DNA of 64,000 nt from Aceticella autotrophica (GCF_017357865.1 NZ_CP060096.1:1909001-1973000), one strand, 5' to 3'; positions 1-9,401 are shown, counted from the stretch's first letter. Numbers and translations: made by a program. The notes: generated by a model not told the origin, from the sequence alone.

Positions 1-32
1 CCCCGTTAAAATTTTGCATCATAATATGAATT

Positions 33-443
33 TTAAGAATCTTCCTTGTGAACATAACGAAATACCCAAAATTTATTTCCCATAAAATTAACTGTCATGG
101 AAACAACTGTCGCAATAATTTTCCCGTACATCACACCAAAATAATCTTTCAAAACATACAAGACAAAAAGAGATACAGCGAGTGATACTATATTCGTCAA
201 GACGAACTTTATTACATCGGAACCCTTCAATCTGCCTTTTGCCTCAAATGTCCAGTTTTTATTCATAATAAAGCTGTTTATGACACCGCAGCTATATGAT
301 ATCACCTGTGCAATCATACAATAAACTCCAAGAAAGTTTAAAAGGGTAAAAACGGAAAAATCCACTAATGTATTCACAACACCGACGATATTAAACTTTA
401 TAAACTGGATTATTTCATCCTTATACTCTTTTATTATCTTCAT
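33..443 (-). CDS. GtrA-like membrane protein
   Basis: GtrA family proteins are small four-helix membrane proteins thought to flip lipid-linked sugars in polysaccharide or teichoic acid glycosylation. The sequence shows an N-terminal FIKFNIVGVVNTLVDF segment, a second segment ending in SFIMNKNWTF and a late NFMGNKFWVF, all typical of the family, with four hydrophobic stretches. I start it at the ATG at 443 (MKIIKEYK), about 136 residues, because the longer open frame would run about 110 bases into the upstream glycosyltransferase gene. Even so it overlaps that gene by 23 bases, which implies translational coupling. No strong ribosome site is visible, so the start is approximate. Confidence 0.8.
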   Translation of the reverse strand: MKIIKEYKDEIIQFIKFNIVGVVNTLVDFSVFTLLNFLGVYCMIAQVISYSCGVINSFIMNKNWTFEAKGRLKGSDVIKFVLTNIVSLAVSLFVLYVLKDYFGVMYGKIIATVVSMTVNFMGNKFWVFRYVHKEDS

Positions 444-1395
444 TATTTTTATCAAAACCCACTTTCTTTGAAATAATGTATAGAGGCCTGTTCCTCGTTT
501 CATCATAGATTCTGCCGATATATTCGCCAAATACCCCCAAAATCATAAAATTAATTCCTGCAAAAAAGCCGTTTACTGCAATCATTATTCCCCACATCGA
601 AATATGCGATATACCAAAAATTCTTAGAATAAGTACAGCCAAAAGATAAATTGCGCTTATTGCCGATAAAAAACCTCCAAGCCTTAAAGGAATCTTTAAA
701 GGTACATAGGAAAAAGACGTTATGCCGTCCATTGCAAGCTTCAACATCTTCTTTAAGGTATATTTCGTCTCACCGGCAAGCCTTGGGTCCCTTATATACG
801 GAACAGCAGTCTGCTTAAAGCCTGCCCAGCTTATAAGACCTCTTACATAACGATTTTTTTCCCTGACAGAATTGAAGGAATTCATCACATCGCAGACTTT
901 GCGGTCTATTAAACGGAAATCTCCTGTATCAACCGGTATGTCAATATTTGTCATACTTTTTAATAATCTATAAAAAAGCCTTGCGGTAAATAGCTTAAAG
1001 AAAGACTCTCCCTTTCTTTCAAGCCTTTTGCCGTATACAACATCATATCCTTCCTTCCACTTCTCTATCATCTTTAGAATAACCTCCGGAGGGTCCTGCA
1101 AATCAGCATCGATAACAACAACAGCATCGCCTTTTGCATTATCCATACCGGCGGTTATAGCTATCTGATGACCAAAATTCCTTGAAAAATTAATTAGCTT
1201 GACATGTGAATCATTATCACATATCCCTGTTAATATTTCATCTGTCCCGTCACGGCTCCCATCATTGACAAATATAAGCTCATATGGCTCGTTTGTAGTA
1301 TCCATAACATTCTTAAGCCTCTTATATGATTCCTCTATCAATGATTCCTCATTAAATGCAGGTATTACAATGGAATATTTAATACCTTCCGACAT
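421..1395 (-). CDS. GtrB/DPM1-type family 2 glycosyltransferase
   Basis: Predicted polyprenyl-phosphate glycosyltransferase (324 residues) that loads a sugar from a nucleotide donor onto undecaprenyl phosphate. The GT-A fold signature is clear: YSIVIPAFNEE at the N-terminus, FVNDGSRDGT near residues 42-51 and the metal-binding DADLQDP at 96-102. Two hydrophobic segments near residues 230-300 match the C-terminal membrane anchor of GtrB/CsbB/YkoT-like enzymes. It overlaps the GtrA-like gene downstream, the classic GtrB-GtrA pairing. The start is set by GGAG about 10 bases upstream of ATG. The sugar and final acceptor are unknown. Confidence 0.9.
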   Translation of the reverse strand: MSEGIKYSIVIPAFNEESLIEESYKRLKNVMDTTNEPYELIFVNDGSRDGTDEILTGICDNDSHVKLINFSRNFGHQIAITAGMDNAKGDAVVVIDADLQDPPEVILKMIEKWKEGYDVVYGKRLERKGESFFKLFTARLFYRLLKSMTNIDIPVDTGDFRLIDRKVCDVMNSFNSVREKNRYVRGLISWAGFKQTAVPYIRDPRLAGETKYTLKKMLKLAMDGITSFSYVPLKIPLRLGGFLSAISAIYLLAVLILRIFGISHISMWGIMIAVNGFFAGINFMILGVFGEYIGRIYDETRNRPLYIISKKVGFDKNNEDNKRV

Positions 1396-1461
1396 GGTGT
1401 ATTATCTCCTTTCTTTATTATATCATTTGTATGATATATTACAATTTAGCGATCTTATTTT

Positions 1462-1500
1462 AAAAAATTCATCAGACAAAGTACCTGTCCCCTTGTCTTA
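1462..1500. repeat. possible REP-like hairpin
   Basis: Read on the minus strand, GACAAGGGGACAGGTACTTT lies just beyond the stop of the PIG-V-like gene and is followed by GTC, giving short GACAA/TTGTC arms. It resembles the GGGGACAGGTAC-type extragenic palindromes spread through many bacterial genomes and might also act as a weak terminator. Only one copy is seen here, so its repeat nature is inferred. Confidence 0.3.
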
Positions 1501-2748
1501 CACAACAAAAAAATAATTATTAATAAATGCGATAACGTATATGGTATTTAATCCTAAAAATAACCATGTATAAAAAATATTAATCAGTTTGTTTTCTGAC
1601 GCCGCTTCAGCAATATAAACAAAGACCGGTACAGAAACCATCATATACCTTACAATGCTTGTCATAAAGATTGCTGTTGAATATGGTATAACAAGAAGCA
1701 AGAGTCCATATATAAAGAAGATTATATCCTGAAAACTAATTTTTCCTTCAAAATACCTGTAAACAAATGTACCTATATAGACTAAAAACACAGCCGTTGA
1801 AATCACAAACGATATAAGCCCGTTATCCCATCCGCCGGGTGCATTAAAATAAGGATATCTAAAGTAGTTAAAATACGCTGCAAGCGGAAATGTAGTGCTT
1901 CTGCCCCAATTGAATTCTTCATGAATCGCAGCAAGAAAATCCCCTGTAAGCCCTTTTAAATACCAAAAATAAATAAACAAAGGTATCCCTGCAATTAAAC
2001 CATATAAGGCTGCTTTAATTAATAACCTCATATTAAATCTCTTTCGTTCCTGATAAAGCATCGTTGATAGAAGAAGAAAAACATTTATAAATCCCGGAAT
2101 TCTTGTTCCGGCAGATAAGGCTGCGGCAACAAGTGCAACAAAATATTTTCCCTTATATGTATAGTATATCGTCAATACAGATAGAAGCAAAAACAAACCT
2201 TCCGTGTACATAATAGAAAAATATAGTGATGCAGGATATATAAGCAGGAAGAACAATGCCTTAAGAGCCGTATCCTTTGAAAAACCCCTTATTTCAAAAC
2301 AAAATTTATACAAATATACAAGTGCAATTAAAAAAAATATATTTGATAGCATTATTCCTATTAAGCGGTAATCCATAAACGGTAACACATCATGAACAGC
2401 TTTTACCGTTAAAGGGTACAACGGGAAAAACACCCAATTTGCGGGAGGATGCTTTTCGTTCATTTTATACTTATCATAGCCCTTTTCAACGATTTGCAAA
2501 TACCAGCCGGCATCAAATTTATTAAAATCATTAAGATTGAGTGGTTTCATATCTTTTATCATATCCGGCAGTTTCATCGTATTGCTCTGCCATGTTCCAT
2601 AATCAATAACGACATATTCAGTTGGTACGACATAATTACTAAAAAGATTCTTACCGAGATAAGCTTCAAAAAGCATAATTCCTCTGCTTATTATGAAAAG
2701 CATGATAATGAATATAATAATATTTCTCCCTGTCTTTCGTTCGTACAT
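1498..2748 (-). CDS. PIG-V-like membrane mannosyltransferase
   Basis: A 416-residue protein with about ten hydrophobic segments, resembling the PIG-V/COG5542 group of GT-C glycosyltransferases that transfer a sugar from a lipid carrier on the outer face of the membrane. Supporting features are an N-terminal helix followed by an extracytoplasmic loop containing the FDAGWYLQIVEKGYD motif, FFPLYPLTVK, and the family-typical YFSIMYTEGLFLLLS segment. The ATG start has AGGAG eight bases upstream. It lies upstream of the GtrB/GtrA pair on the same strand, so the three genes probably glycosylate an envelope polymer or the adjacent surface protein. The acceptor is not known. Confidence 0.8.
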   Translation of the reverse strand: MYERKTGRNIIIFIIMLFIISRGIMLFEAYLGKNLFSNYVVPTEYVVIDYGTWQSNTMKLPDMIKDMKPLNLNDFNKFDAGWYLQIVEKGYDKYKMNEKHPPANWVFFPLYPLTVKAVHDVLPFMDYRLIGIMLSNIFFLIALVYLYKFCFEIRGFSKDTALKALFFLLIYPASLYFSIMYTEGLFLLLSVLTIYYTYKGKYFVALVAAALSAGTRIPGFINVFLLLSTMLYQERKRFNMRLLIKAALYGLIAGIPLFIYFWYLKGLTGDFLAAIHEEFNWGRSTTFPLAAYFNYFRYPYFNAPGGWDNGLISFVISTAVFLVYIGTFVYRYFEGKISFQDIIFFIYGLLLLVIPYSTAIFMTSIVRYMMVSVPVFVYIAEAASENKLINIFYTWLFLGLNTIYVIAFINNYFFVV

Positions 2749-2823
2749 ATCTTTCTCCTTTTTGAAATATTCTATATTTGTTTTTACTCAATAATTATAC
2801 CACAAGTTTAATATGAAAACAGA

Positions 2824-2886
2824 AAAATAAACAGAAAAAGAAGAACCCGGTCATAAATACCGGATTCTCCTTTTTCTGTTTATTTT
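2824..2886 (-). terminator. Rho-independent terminator of surface protein gene
   Basis: A long hairpin with arms AATAAACAGAAAAAG and CTTTTTCTGTTTATT, capped by an inner CCGGT/ACCGG stem, sits 13 bases beyond the stop of the 728-residue surface protein. T-rich runs occur on both sides, so it may also work in the opposite direction. Confidence 0.85.
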
Positions 2887-2898
2887 TATTATCAAGCT

Positions 2899-5085
2899 TT
2901 ATTGTGTCTGGATAACTGGCTGATACAAATCCATAGTAACTGTGTTGGCATTTGGATCATAGTTGACTTTGGCACCGAATGCTACTTGTGCTATCCACCT
3001 AAATGGCAACATTGTACGGTCATTTTTTAATGTTGCAGGTACATCCATTGTAATAGTAGTACCATTAATTGTCATAACATTGCTGCCTATAGTCATTTTT
3101 ACTATCTTATCCCCTTTAATAAGTGTAACTGTTCCTGTTGCATCATCATAAAGAATATTATCATCTGATACACCAAGAGCCTTAGCAACATACCTAACCG
3201 GCAAGTATGTTCTGTCATTTTCTACATACGGTGCTACGTCCATTGTCTGAGTTGTTCCATTTAATGTATAAGTTGTAGAACCGATTGTAAATACTACATT
3301 TGTTTTTTCCTCTGAAGGAGCAGGTGTTACAACTGTAGCTATTGTTGCTCTGGCAGCTATAGTATCATTTGGGAAATATTTGCCTGTACCGCCATTTTCT
3401 ACTAAAGCATTTCCTGTAATTCCTACAGAAACATTACCTTCAGGTACTGTACGATCTACAGTAAGTTTAATATTTGAAATCTTTATCGTACTTGCTTTTG
3501 TGCTTGAACCTTTAACTTTAATTTGTGGATAACCCGAATCATAAGTTACTATAGAATCAAGCACAAGGTCTCCGTCTGTAACCTCAAATTTTGGAGTGTC
3601 AGCGAAACTTACACCTTGTGGCAATTTAAGTTTTATATACCCTGTTTGATTATTGTTATCCGTTGATTTAATCTGTCCTGCCATTGTTTCTGTAAGTGTT
3701 ACATCACCGGCTGGCTGGCTCTTAAGTCCTATAATTACTGCTGGCTTACTAGAAGCAGTTGCTGTTACTGACTTTACTGTCGCAACCGTAGCTGTACCGT
3801 TAGCGCCTGCCGAACCGCTTACAGTTAAAGCAATATCCCCAGTATAACCGGCTTTAACCGTTATTTTACCACCGCTAAATACTAAATGAGGCGCATTATT
3901 CCCGCTTGAAGAGGTAGTAACTTTTGCCATAAGCGTCTTAATGCCGTATACATCACTTTCTACCGGTGTAAAAGAACTAATCTGAAAGCCACAATCTGTT
4001 GAAAGATTAGTGTCAAACTGCGGATAATTACCTGCAATCCATCTTGCGTTGTCAGGTAATGTTAAAACAATTGTACGACCTTCTACTAAGGTCCCAGGCA
4101 ATGCCTCATCAATTGCAAATTTTCCTATCTCTTGGTCAACTTTGCCTGCATCAATGGTCTTAGTTTCTACGCTGTTTACAGTAACCGTATAATCACCATA
4201 CGTACCAACTTTTAAACCATCTTTTAAAGTACTTGGTGAAACTGTGCTTTTACCGCCAACTGTAGCTACTACATCACCTTTTTTAGCCATGGAAATATCA
4301 ACCTTAATAGGCGCATATAAATCAGCTAAGGTACTAATTGATGAAGCTTGAGCGCATTTGATTTGCAAAGTACGCCCTGAATCCAATGTAATTGGATTTA
4401 CTGTAAGATCTGCATTTCCAGTTAATATATCGATATTTGCGTTGGTAACATCCCATGTAAAGCCTAAAGGCAATGTCAATTTTACGCTGTCGTCAGCCTT
4501 TTTAAGACTTCCAGCTAATGATTCGTTAATGCGAATATGTGCTCTTGTCCCTGAATCACCAAATGCCGGTGTGTCAACAGCCGTTAAATTAACCTGTGGT
4601 GTTGTTGCAACACCTGCAACAACATCACCATTCATCAACTGACCAAAAGCTTTGGAGAATTGTACTTTTATATTTCCGGCTGCGCAATTTTGTGCATTTA
4701 CATTTACACTAAATTGTACATTTGCTTCTGTACCAGCATTTAAAGTTAAAGTTACTTTATATACATTTGAAGCAACTTGAGTTACTTGTTGTGAATACAC
4801 ATCTCCAGATACGCTCAAAGAATTGATGTCAAGGAGCGACCCCTCTGAATCTACAACCTGAACAAGAGCTGAAGATTGTTGATTTGTTAATACAGGTTTA
4901 ATATCTGCATTTATTGTTGCAAGGTTTTGATTTTGAGCTGCGCTACTATTTGCATTAAATGTCGGTATTGCAGTAATCGCTGAATAAGTCGTGCCAGCCA
5001 TTGCAACAGATGGCATAGCACCTATCATACCTAACATCATGGCTAATACCATAAGCATAGAAAGCCATTTTTTACTTGATTTCAT
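2899..5085 (-). CDS. large secreted surface protein with CuAO-N-like C-terminal repeats
   Basis: A 728-residue secreted protein. The signal peptide (KKWLSMLMVLAMMLGMIGAM, cleavage near AMAG) starts at the ATG at 5085, preceded by AAAGGAG; the upstream in-frame ATG at 5103 overlaps that ribosome site and is rejected. Residues about 150-570 contain about three similar blocks with the pattern E.LPG.L..G..I.L.LP.G, probably beta-sandwich repeats. The last 125 residues hold two copies of the copper amine oxidase N-domain-like fold (NDRTYLPVRYVAKALG and NDRTMLPFRWIAQ), which in clostridia is a wall- or surface-associated module, not an oxidase. No SLH domain or sortase motif is seen. Low-charge, Thr/Val-rich composition fits an abundant cell-surface or S-layer-like protein. 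Exact role unknown. Confidence 0.8.
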   Translation of the reverse strand: MKSSKKWLSMLMVLAMMLGMIGAMPSVAMAGTTYSAITAIPTFNANSSAAQNQNLATINADIKPVLTNQQSSALVQVVDSEGSLLDINSLSVSGDVYSQQVTQVASNVYKVTLTLNAGTEANVQFSVNVNAQNCAAGNIKVQFSKAFGQLMNGDVVAGVATTPQVNLTAVDTPAFGDSGTRAHIRINESLAGSLKKADDSVKLTLPLGFTWDVTNANIDILTGNADLTVNPITLDSGRTLQIKCAQASSISTLADLYAPIKVDISMAKKGDVVATVGGKSTVSPSTLKDGLKVGTYGDYTVTVNSVETKTIDAGKVDQEIGKFAIDEALPGTLVEGRTIVLTLPDNARWIAGNYPQFDTNLSTDCGFQISSFTPVESDVYGIKTLMAKVTTSSSGNNAPHLVFSGGKITVKAGYTGDIALTVSGSAGANGTATVATVKSVTATASSKPAVIIGLKSQPAGDVTLTETMAGQIKSTDNNNQTGYIKLKLPQGVSFADTPKFEVTDGDLVLDSIVTYDSGYPQIKVKGSSTKASTIKISNIKLTVDRTVPEGNVSVGITGNALVENGGTGKYFPNDTIAARATIATVVTPAPSEEKTNVVFTIGSTTYTLNGTTQTMDVAPYVENDRTYLPVRYVAKALGVSDDNILYDDATGTVTLIKGDKIVKMTIGSNVMTINGTTITMDVPATLKNDRTMLPFRWIAQVAFGAKVNYDPNANTVTMDLYQPVIQTQ

Positions 5086-5503
5086 CCAAATTTCTCCTTT
5101 CATAAAGAAAATTTATTTTGCTTGAAGGTAATTCTTAACCTTAAGTAAGATTGAATGCAAATATCGCATTCGGGGCTTTCGCCCTATGTTCATACCGGAT
5201 CATGCTTTTTTGTCCCGTTTTCCTTTCAACATGCTTTAACATATGCATACTTACTTTACAGTATTGATTTAATTGCTTACGCATATGTTTTTCTCTGGAA
5301 ACCGGGCTTACATCCCCCCTCTTACAAATCTAAGGTTGTGAATATCTCTATTCCTCCTTTAAATATCGGAGTATTTCCAGCAATTCTCATTGCTGTTCTA
5401 TCTGAATTTCAGGAGTTAAATGTCTCCCAAAAATTCATTCTGTTATTACCATCCACAAAAAGCCTACCCACTTTTTGCAAAGGGTTATTTTAACATCAAC
5501 TTT
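5086..5503 (-). ncRNA. 418-nt structured leader RNA (candidate regulatory element)
   Basis: Between a consensus promoter and the surface protein start lies a long untranslated leader that folds by eye into a chain of strong hairpins. Examples: CAGCAAT-GAGA-ATTGCTG at 5378-5395; GAATA-GAGA-TATTC at 5340-5353; GGGC-GAAA-GCCC at 5173-5184; and a long-range CCCGGTTTCC / GGAAAACGGG pairing (5297-5306 with 5214-5223) that encloses AACATATGC / GCATATGTT (5281-5289 with 5238-5246). Three of the loops are GNRA tetraloops. It does not match any riboswitch consensus I can recall. It could be an mRNA stabiliser, a riboswitch-like regulator, or an embedded mobile RNA element. Confidence 0.6.
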
Positions 5504-5509
5504 TCCTCT

Positions 5510-5538
5510 ATTATAACAGGTATTTTTACCAAGGTCAA
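5510..5538 (-). promoter_or_regulatory. sigma-A promoter of surface protein leader
   Basis: Minus-strand -35 TTGACC (5533-5538), 17-base spacer and -10 TATAAT (5510-5515), predicting a start near 5503. This near-perfect promoter fits strong expression. The remaining 250 bases up to the deacetylase gene are very AT-rich and show no other clear feature. Confidence 0.8.
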
Positions 5539-5791
5539 TAAATGTTACCAATTTGTAATAAAACTGTAACACTATATTAACATTCATTGATATATTTATT
5601 TGTCCTATGAAATTTATATTCTTATAAAATTATGTTATTCATAATTTTTTGGACAATTTCCCTTATTTATCTATTTTTTATTATAAATTATATATCGGAT
5701 AATGTGAAGCTTTATTTAATGGCGTTATGAATTTTTTATAAAATATGTTAAAATCATATTTGAAATCAATAAATGATTAAGGGTGTAGAAC

Positions 5792-6706
5792 ATGAAAAAA
5801 AAATTTTTTGTATTCATTATAACGGTTCTTATATTTACCGCCGGTTTCTATTTCCATAAAACCGATAATAATATTTATAGAAATTTTTCTGTGCCTGAAA
5901 CCAAAATCAATATCAAAAGTCCCTCCTATGTGCCTGTTCTTGAATATCACCATCTTCAAAAAGAAGGCACCTTTGATAAAAAACTTGGCGGTCTGATCAT
6001 TGACCCCGGCAGATTTGAAATGCAGATGAAATACCTTAAATCCAAGGGTTATCATACTATAACATTGGAGGAGCTGAAAAATTTTGTGCTATACAATAAA
6101 AGCCTTCCTTCAAAGCCTATGCTTATAACTTTTGATGACGGTTACCTCAGTAATTATGAATATGCGTATCCGATATTGAAAAATCTCCACATGAATGCCG
6201 TAATCAATATCATTGTAAGCTATGTTCCGAATGATTACAAGAAACAGCCAGCCTGTGTCCATGTGCCGCATTTTGACTGGAAACAGGCAAAGGAGATGTC
6301 AGACAGCGGAGTAATAGAAATTGAGAGTCATACATATAACCTCCACAACCTTGCATCAAACGGCAAAACCATGATTCCTATGGTTTCCGGTCCCATACTT
6401 GTAAACGGCAGGCTTGAAACAGAATCTCAATATAAGGAAAGGCTAAAAAGAGATTTTATATTGTCATCAACCCTTATTAAAAAGCATGTAGGTAAAGCCC
6501 CCGTTGCCATTGCATATCCTTTTGGTGTGGGAAATCATATATCCAACGAAATAGCTCGAAAAGCCGGCTTTGAGATGGCTTTTGCACAGGAAAGGGAGGG
6601 TGTGGTTCGCTTCGGTGATGACGTTATGAGCCTTAAAAGGATCATAATAAATAATTCTTTTACAGGCAGGGATATTATAAATCAAATAAATAAATACGGC
6701 AGATAA
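5792..6706 (+). CDS. membrane-anchored polysaccharide deacetylase
   Basis: NodB-fold (carbohydrate esterase 4) protein of 304 residues, predicted to remove N-acetyl groups from peptidoglycan or another envelope glycan outside the cell. An N-terminal hydrophobic segment (residues 4-20) serves as signal or anchor. Catalytic motif 1 is FDDG at 114-117 and motif 2 is SHTYNLH at 179-185, the family's SHT-x3-H metal site; AIAYPFG follows near residue 230. The start is the ATG after AAGGGTG. It converges with the DUF4127 gene, whose stop lies only two bases away, so the two messages overlap at their ends. Confidence 0.88.
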   Translation: MKKKFFVFIITVLIFTAGFYFHKTDNNIYRNFSVPETKINIKSPSYVPVLEYHHLQKEGTFDKKLGGLIIDPGRFEMQMKYLKSKGYHTITLEELKNFVLYNKSLPSKPMLITFDDGYLSNYEYAYPILKNLHMNAVINIIVSYVPNDYKKQPACVHVPHFDWKQAKEMSDSGVIEIESHTYNLHNLASNGKTMIPMVSGPILVNGRLETESQYKERLKRDFILSSTLIKKHVGKAPVAIAYPFGVGNHISNEIARKAGFEMAFAQEREGVVRFGDDVMSLKRIIINNSFTGRDIINQINKYGR

Positions 6707-6708
6707 TG

Positions 6709-8247
6709 TTATTCTGCCTCAACCTTTATCTCAAACATCCTGTTCCATGGAAAAACAGCCTTTGCCTTTTTTATTCTTAATATGGTATTTCTATTAAATA
6801 TATCTATTAATCTGTCAAAATACGGATTCATTTTTTGCTGCAGTACACTATCGGCTTCATTGGTATTTTTTAAATTATACTTATCCTCCCCTTGTGATTG
6901 AGCCCATTTGTACATTTCATTCCTTACAATGCTTTGATATATGTAATCGTCGGCGTATCTTATGAATAGAAATGTAAGATATGCCTTATCTCTTTCATTA
7001 TATATCTTTTTATCTTTTACCGTATCAAGATTTGACTTTATACTAAGCTCTGATATAACAGTGCCAATCGTATTGCTTGGGGTATTCCAGCCCGAATATG
7101 CATCTATTTTTTTGAAATTGTCGTTTGTTAAAATTTCTTCCACAAGATGAGGATCCCCACCGTTAGTCATGGCAACATCAGCAATGCCAAGATTTTGATT
7201 CTTTTTTTTACGTGTATTTATTATACTGTTAATAGTGATACCGCTGTCTTTATTTGAATGGATGTAAATTATATTTTTTGCATCTTTCTCTATATCTCCG
7301 CCTATATAATGTATCTTTTCCTCTGTTATTTCTTTCAATGTTCCTCCTTCATATGGAAGATTCATCCTGTCATCCCAATGCTTTTCGTATGCTATTTCAA
7401 AGGAAGGCTTTGCCTGTTGATTTCCGTTTGCAAGTTTGGCAATCGTCATCAAACTGATTTCATCCGCACCATGAAGCATATAGATATTTTTATATTTCTT
7501 TATACCATTTTTTTTAAGGTCATCGTATGCATAATTAAGCATGCTTTTCATTGTTGTATCATCAATGCCGATTGTCAGGATTGCGTTCGATTTTAAGCCT
7601 GATGCTATTTCATAATTTATAACCGCTTCTTGAGCAATGACATACATATAATTAAATAGGTTTGATGGCATACGTGATTTTAATCCTTCTATATCCGACA
7701 TGTTATTTGACAATATATCGGTTTTTATCGCATTAAAATACCCTATATTTAACGAATTTGCAGCATATACAGTGTCCTGTTCCTCTAAGGTATTTGAAAC
7801 GCGGGGCATGATTGATATAAGAATACATTTTTTATCCCTTGAAAGATTTATAATATTTTTTAATTTATTTATAGCTTTTTTATATCCTGTAACATTTTTA
7901 TAGTTTCGTGATGCGATAAGCCCTCCAGAAATAAATTGATTTGTAGATATGACAACGGCATATACATCAGGTCTCACAACCACGCCTTGAAGCCAATCAT
8001 ACAGCTTATCCTGATTACCCGGTTTTATATAATTGTCAAGTGAATCAAAAGGCGGCACAAGAAGCTCATATCCTCCTGCTTTCGATAGTATTTCAACATT
8101 TTGTAAGGATACGGGTCTTGTATCAAGCGGCACAAAGACAATTTTGTCTTTGTGAATATATTTTGTTTTATCGTTGTATGAGGTTTTATTACAATATGCA
8201 CTGATGGTTATGATAAATACTATGATAAATGTAATAATTTTCTTCAT
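6709..8247 (-). CDS. DUF4127 family secreted protein
   Basis: A 512-residue protein with an N-terminal signal-like helix and the DUF4127 hallmark opening FVPLDTRPVSLQNVEILSKA. Further family-like motifs are TNQFISGGLIASRN, GADEISLMTIAKL and the later DVAMTNGGDPHLVEE and YSGWNTPSNTIGT. Members are widespread in Firmicutes but have no established biochemical function. GGAG upstream of ATG sets the start. No operon partner is evident because the downstream gene is convergent and the upstream DNA is a degraded acyltransferase. Function unassigned. Confidence 0.85.
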   Translation of the reverse strand: MKKIITFIIVFIITISAYCNKTSYNDKTKYIHKDKIVFVPLDTRPVSLQNVEILSKAGGYELLVPPFDSLDNYIKPGNQDKLYDWLQGVVVRPDVYAVVISTNQFISGGLIASRNYKNVTGYKKAINKLKNIINLSRDKKCILISIMPRVSNTLEEQDTVYAANSLNIGYFNAIKTDILSNNMSDIEGLKSRMPSNLFNYMYVIAQEAVINYEIASGLKSNAILTIGIDDTTMKSMLNYAYDDLKKNGIKKYKNIYMLHGADEISLMTIAKLANGNQQAKPSFEIAYEKHWDDRMNLPYEGGTLKEITEEKIHYIGGDIEKDAKNIIYIHSNKDSGITINSIINTRKKKNQNLGIADVAMTNGGDPHLVEEILTNDNFKKIDAYSGWNTPSNTIGTVISELSIKSNLDTVKDKKIYNERDKAYLTFLFIRYADDYIYQSIVRNEMYKWAQSQGEDKYNLKNTNEADSVLQQKMNPYFDRLIDIFNRNTILRIKKAKAVFPWNRMFEIKVEAE

Positions 8248-8284
8248 TTTAGTTCTCCTATTACTTCAAACAAATATTGTATTG

Positions 8285-8563
8285 CTATATTTTTTCTAAT
8301 GTCATATGGTAAAACATACCGCCAAGCAAAAAATTTTTCACCGTTAATATTGATTTAAGCGGCATATGATAGCGTACAATTAAGTATGCGCCATAAATAA
8401 AAGTCCACAATATGTATGGGAATAAAACATTTTTAAAACGTTTTTATAGAATATTCCCCAATCGTGACTATCGCCATAGTTGTACATAAGAAGCATGGCA
8501 GATGCGAATATGAATGCAGGTACAGCGAACTGTGAAAATCTGTTTATAAAATCGAACTTATTT
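8285..8563 (-). pseudogene. acyltransferase-3 family relic
   Basis: This stretch translates into pieces of an OafA/WecH-like membrane O-acyltransferase. One frame gives FINRFSQFAVPAFIFASAML followed by a LLMYNYG and FYKNVLKMFYSHTYCGLLFM segment; after a frameshift a second frame gives AYLIVRYHMPLKSI and LLGGMFYHM before a stop. No start codon, N-terminal region or C-terminal half is left. The relic abuts the stop codon of hepT exactly, which suggests that the toxin-antitoxin module arrived by insertion or deletion at this gene. Confidence 0.7.
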
Positions 8564-8989
8564 ATTCTCTTGTTCTAAAAAATTACCGATTGACAAAATA
8601 AATTTATTAAAATCGTTTATATTATTTTGTAAAATATTATAAACCTCCGACTCGTTAACATCATCGTAAAAATGTACAATTCTATTACGAAATTTTGCCA
8701 TCTGCTTATATGTATTAACCATATTTTGCATTACAATATCATGTTTTCCAAGAATTTCAAAGGTATCTGCATAAGTTTTTGGCGGTTCTAAACCCATTCT
8801 TGATATAATATGATTCCCTATATCTATCATTGCTTCTATTGCAATTTGCAAATTATATTTGGCAGAATCATAATACCTAAAATCAGATACAAATTCTTTT
8901 GGTTTTAAGTTTGACAATTCGTCAAGATTATTTATGCACTTTTTAATTATACTAATTTTTTTGAATAATTTTTCTTTATCATAAGGCAT
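8558..8989 (-). CDS. hepT: HepT-like HEPN toxin
   Basis: A 143-residue HEPN (DUF86) protein, the toxin half of a HepT-MntA type toxin-antitoxin pair. The RX4HXY signature is present as RNRIVHFY at residues 101-108; in studied homologues this motif is the RNase active site or the site silenced by AMPylation of the tyrosine. The gene overlaps mntA by 11 bases, the usual arrangement with the antitoxin first. The family assignment is firm; toxicity is inferred from relatives. Confidence 0.88.
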   Translation of the reverse strand: MPYDKEKLFKKISIIKKCINNLDELSNLKPKEFVSDFRYYDSAKYNLQIAIEAMIDIGNHIISRMGLEPPKTYADTFEILGKHDIVMQNMVNTYKQMAKFRNRIVHFYDDVNESEVYNILQNNINDFNKFILSIGNFLEQENK

Positions 8990-9401
8990 TTTTCATCAAC
9001 CCCTTTAAGTAATCATCATAAAATAATTTCATTGTTATACCATAGTCACCGTAATATTTAAAAACATATTCCTTGAAATCGGCTAATTTTAACTCATCTT
9101 TACAGTACAAAAGGTCACCAGTATAGATTACTTTATGCTGAAACTCCAGTGATGCACGATTTAAATTTACAATATCTATATTGTCCGTTCCAAATATTTC
9201 TGAAAATTCTACTTCTAATATAAGCTCATCATTGAGATTTGGTACAATATTATATAAAACTGCAAAATCAATATCACTATGCTCATTTTGATATTCTGTA
9301 CCGTATGAACCAAAAATATACAATGCAACAACATTTGGTTTGTTTTTAAGATTATCAAATAATAAATTTAGTTTATCTTCAATACCCTTTAAATTCCGCA
9401 T
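8979..9401 (-). CDS. mntA: MntA-like nucleotidyltransferase antitoxin
   Basis: A 140-residue minimal nucleotidyltransferase. The motif GSYGTEYQNEHSDID (residues 31-45) fits GSX10DXD exactly and supplies the metal ligands; a third acidic residue is likely in the following IDIVNL strand. In characterised pairs MntA poly-AMPylates the HEPN toxin on its active-site tyrosine. The ATG start follows AAGGTGAT. A probable extended -10 (TGATACAAT, minus strand, near 9431-9440) lies about 25 bases upstream, so the pair has its own promoter. Confidence 0.88.
   Translation of the reverse strand: MRNLKGIEDKLNLLFDNLKNKPNVVALYIFGSYGTEYQNEHSDIDFAVLYNIVPNLNDELILEVEFSEIFGTDNIDIVNLNRASLEFQHKVIYTGDLLYCKDELKLADFKEYVFKYYGDYGITMKLFYDDYLKGLMKNAL

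Noticed and set aside
2899-5085. Copper amine oxidase enzyme
   Set aside because: Only the small N-domain-like fold is present twice at the C-terminus; there is no catalytic TPQ domain.
5155-5493. 112-codon open frame on the plus strand upstream of the deacetylase
   Set aside because: It is antisense to the structured leader, has no ribosome site and gives an implausible low-complexity hydrophobic product.
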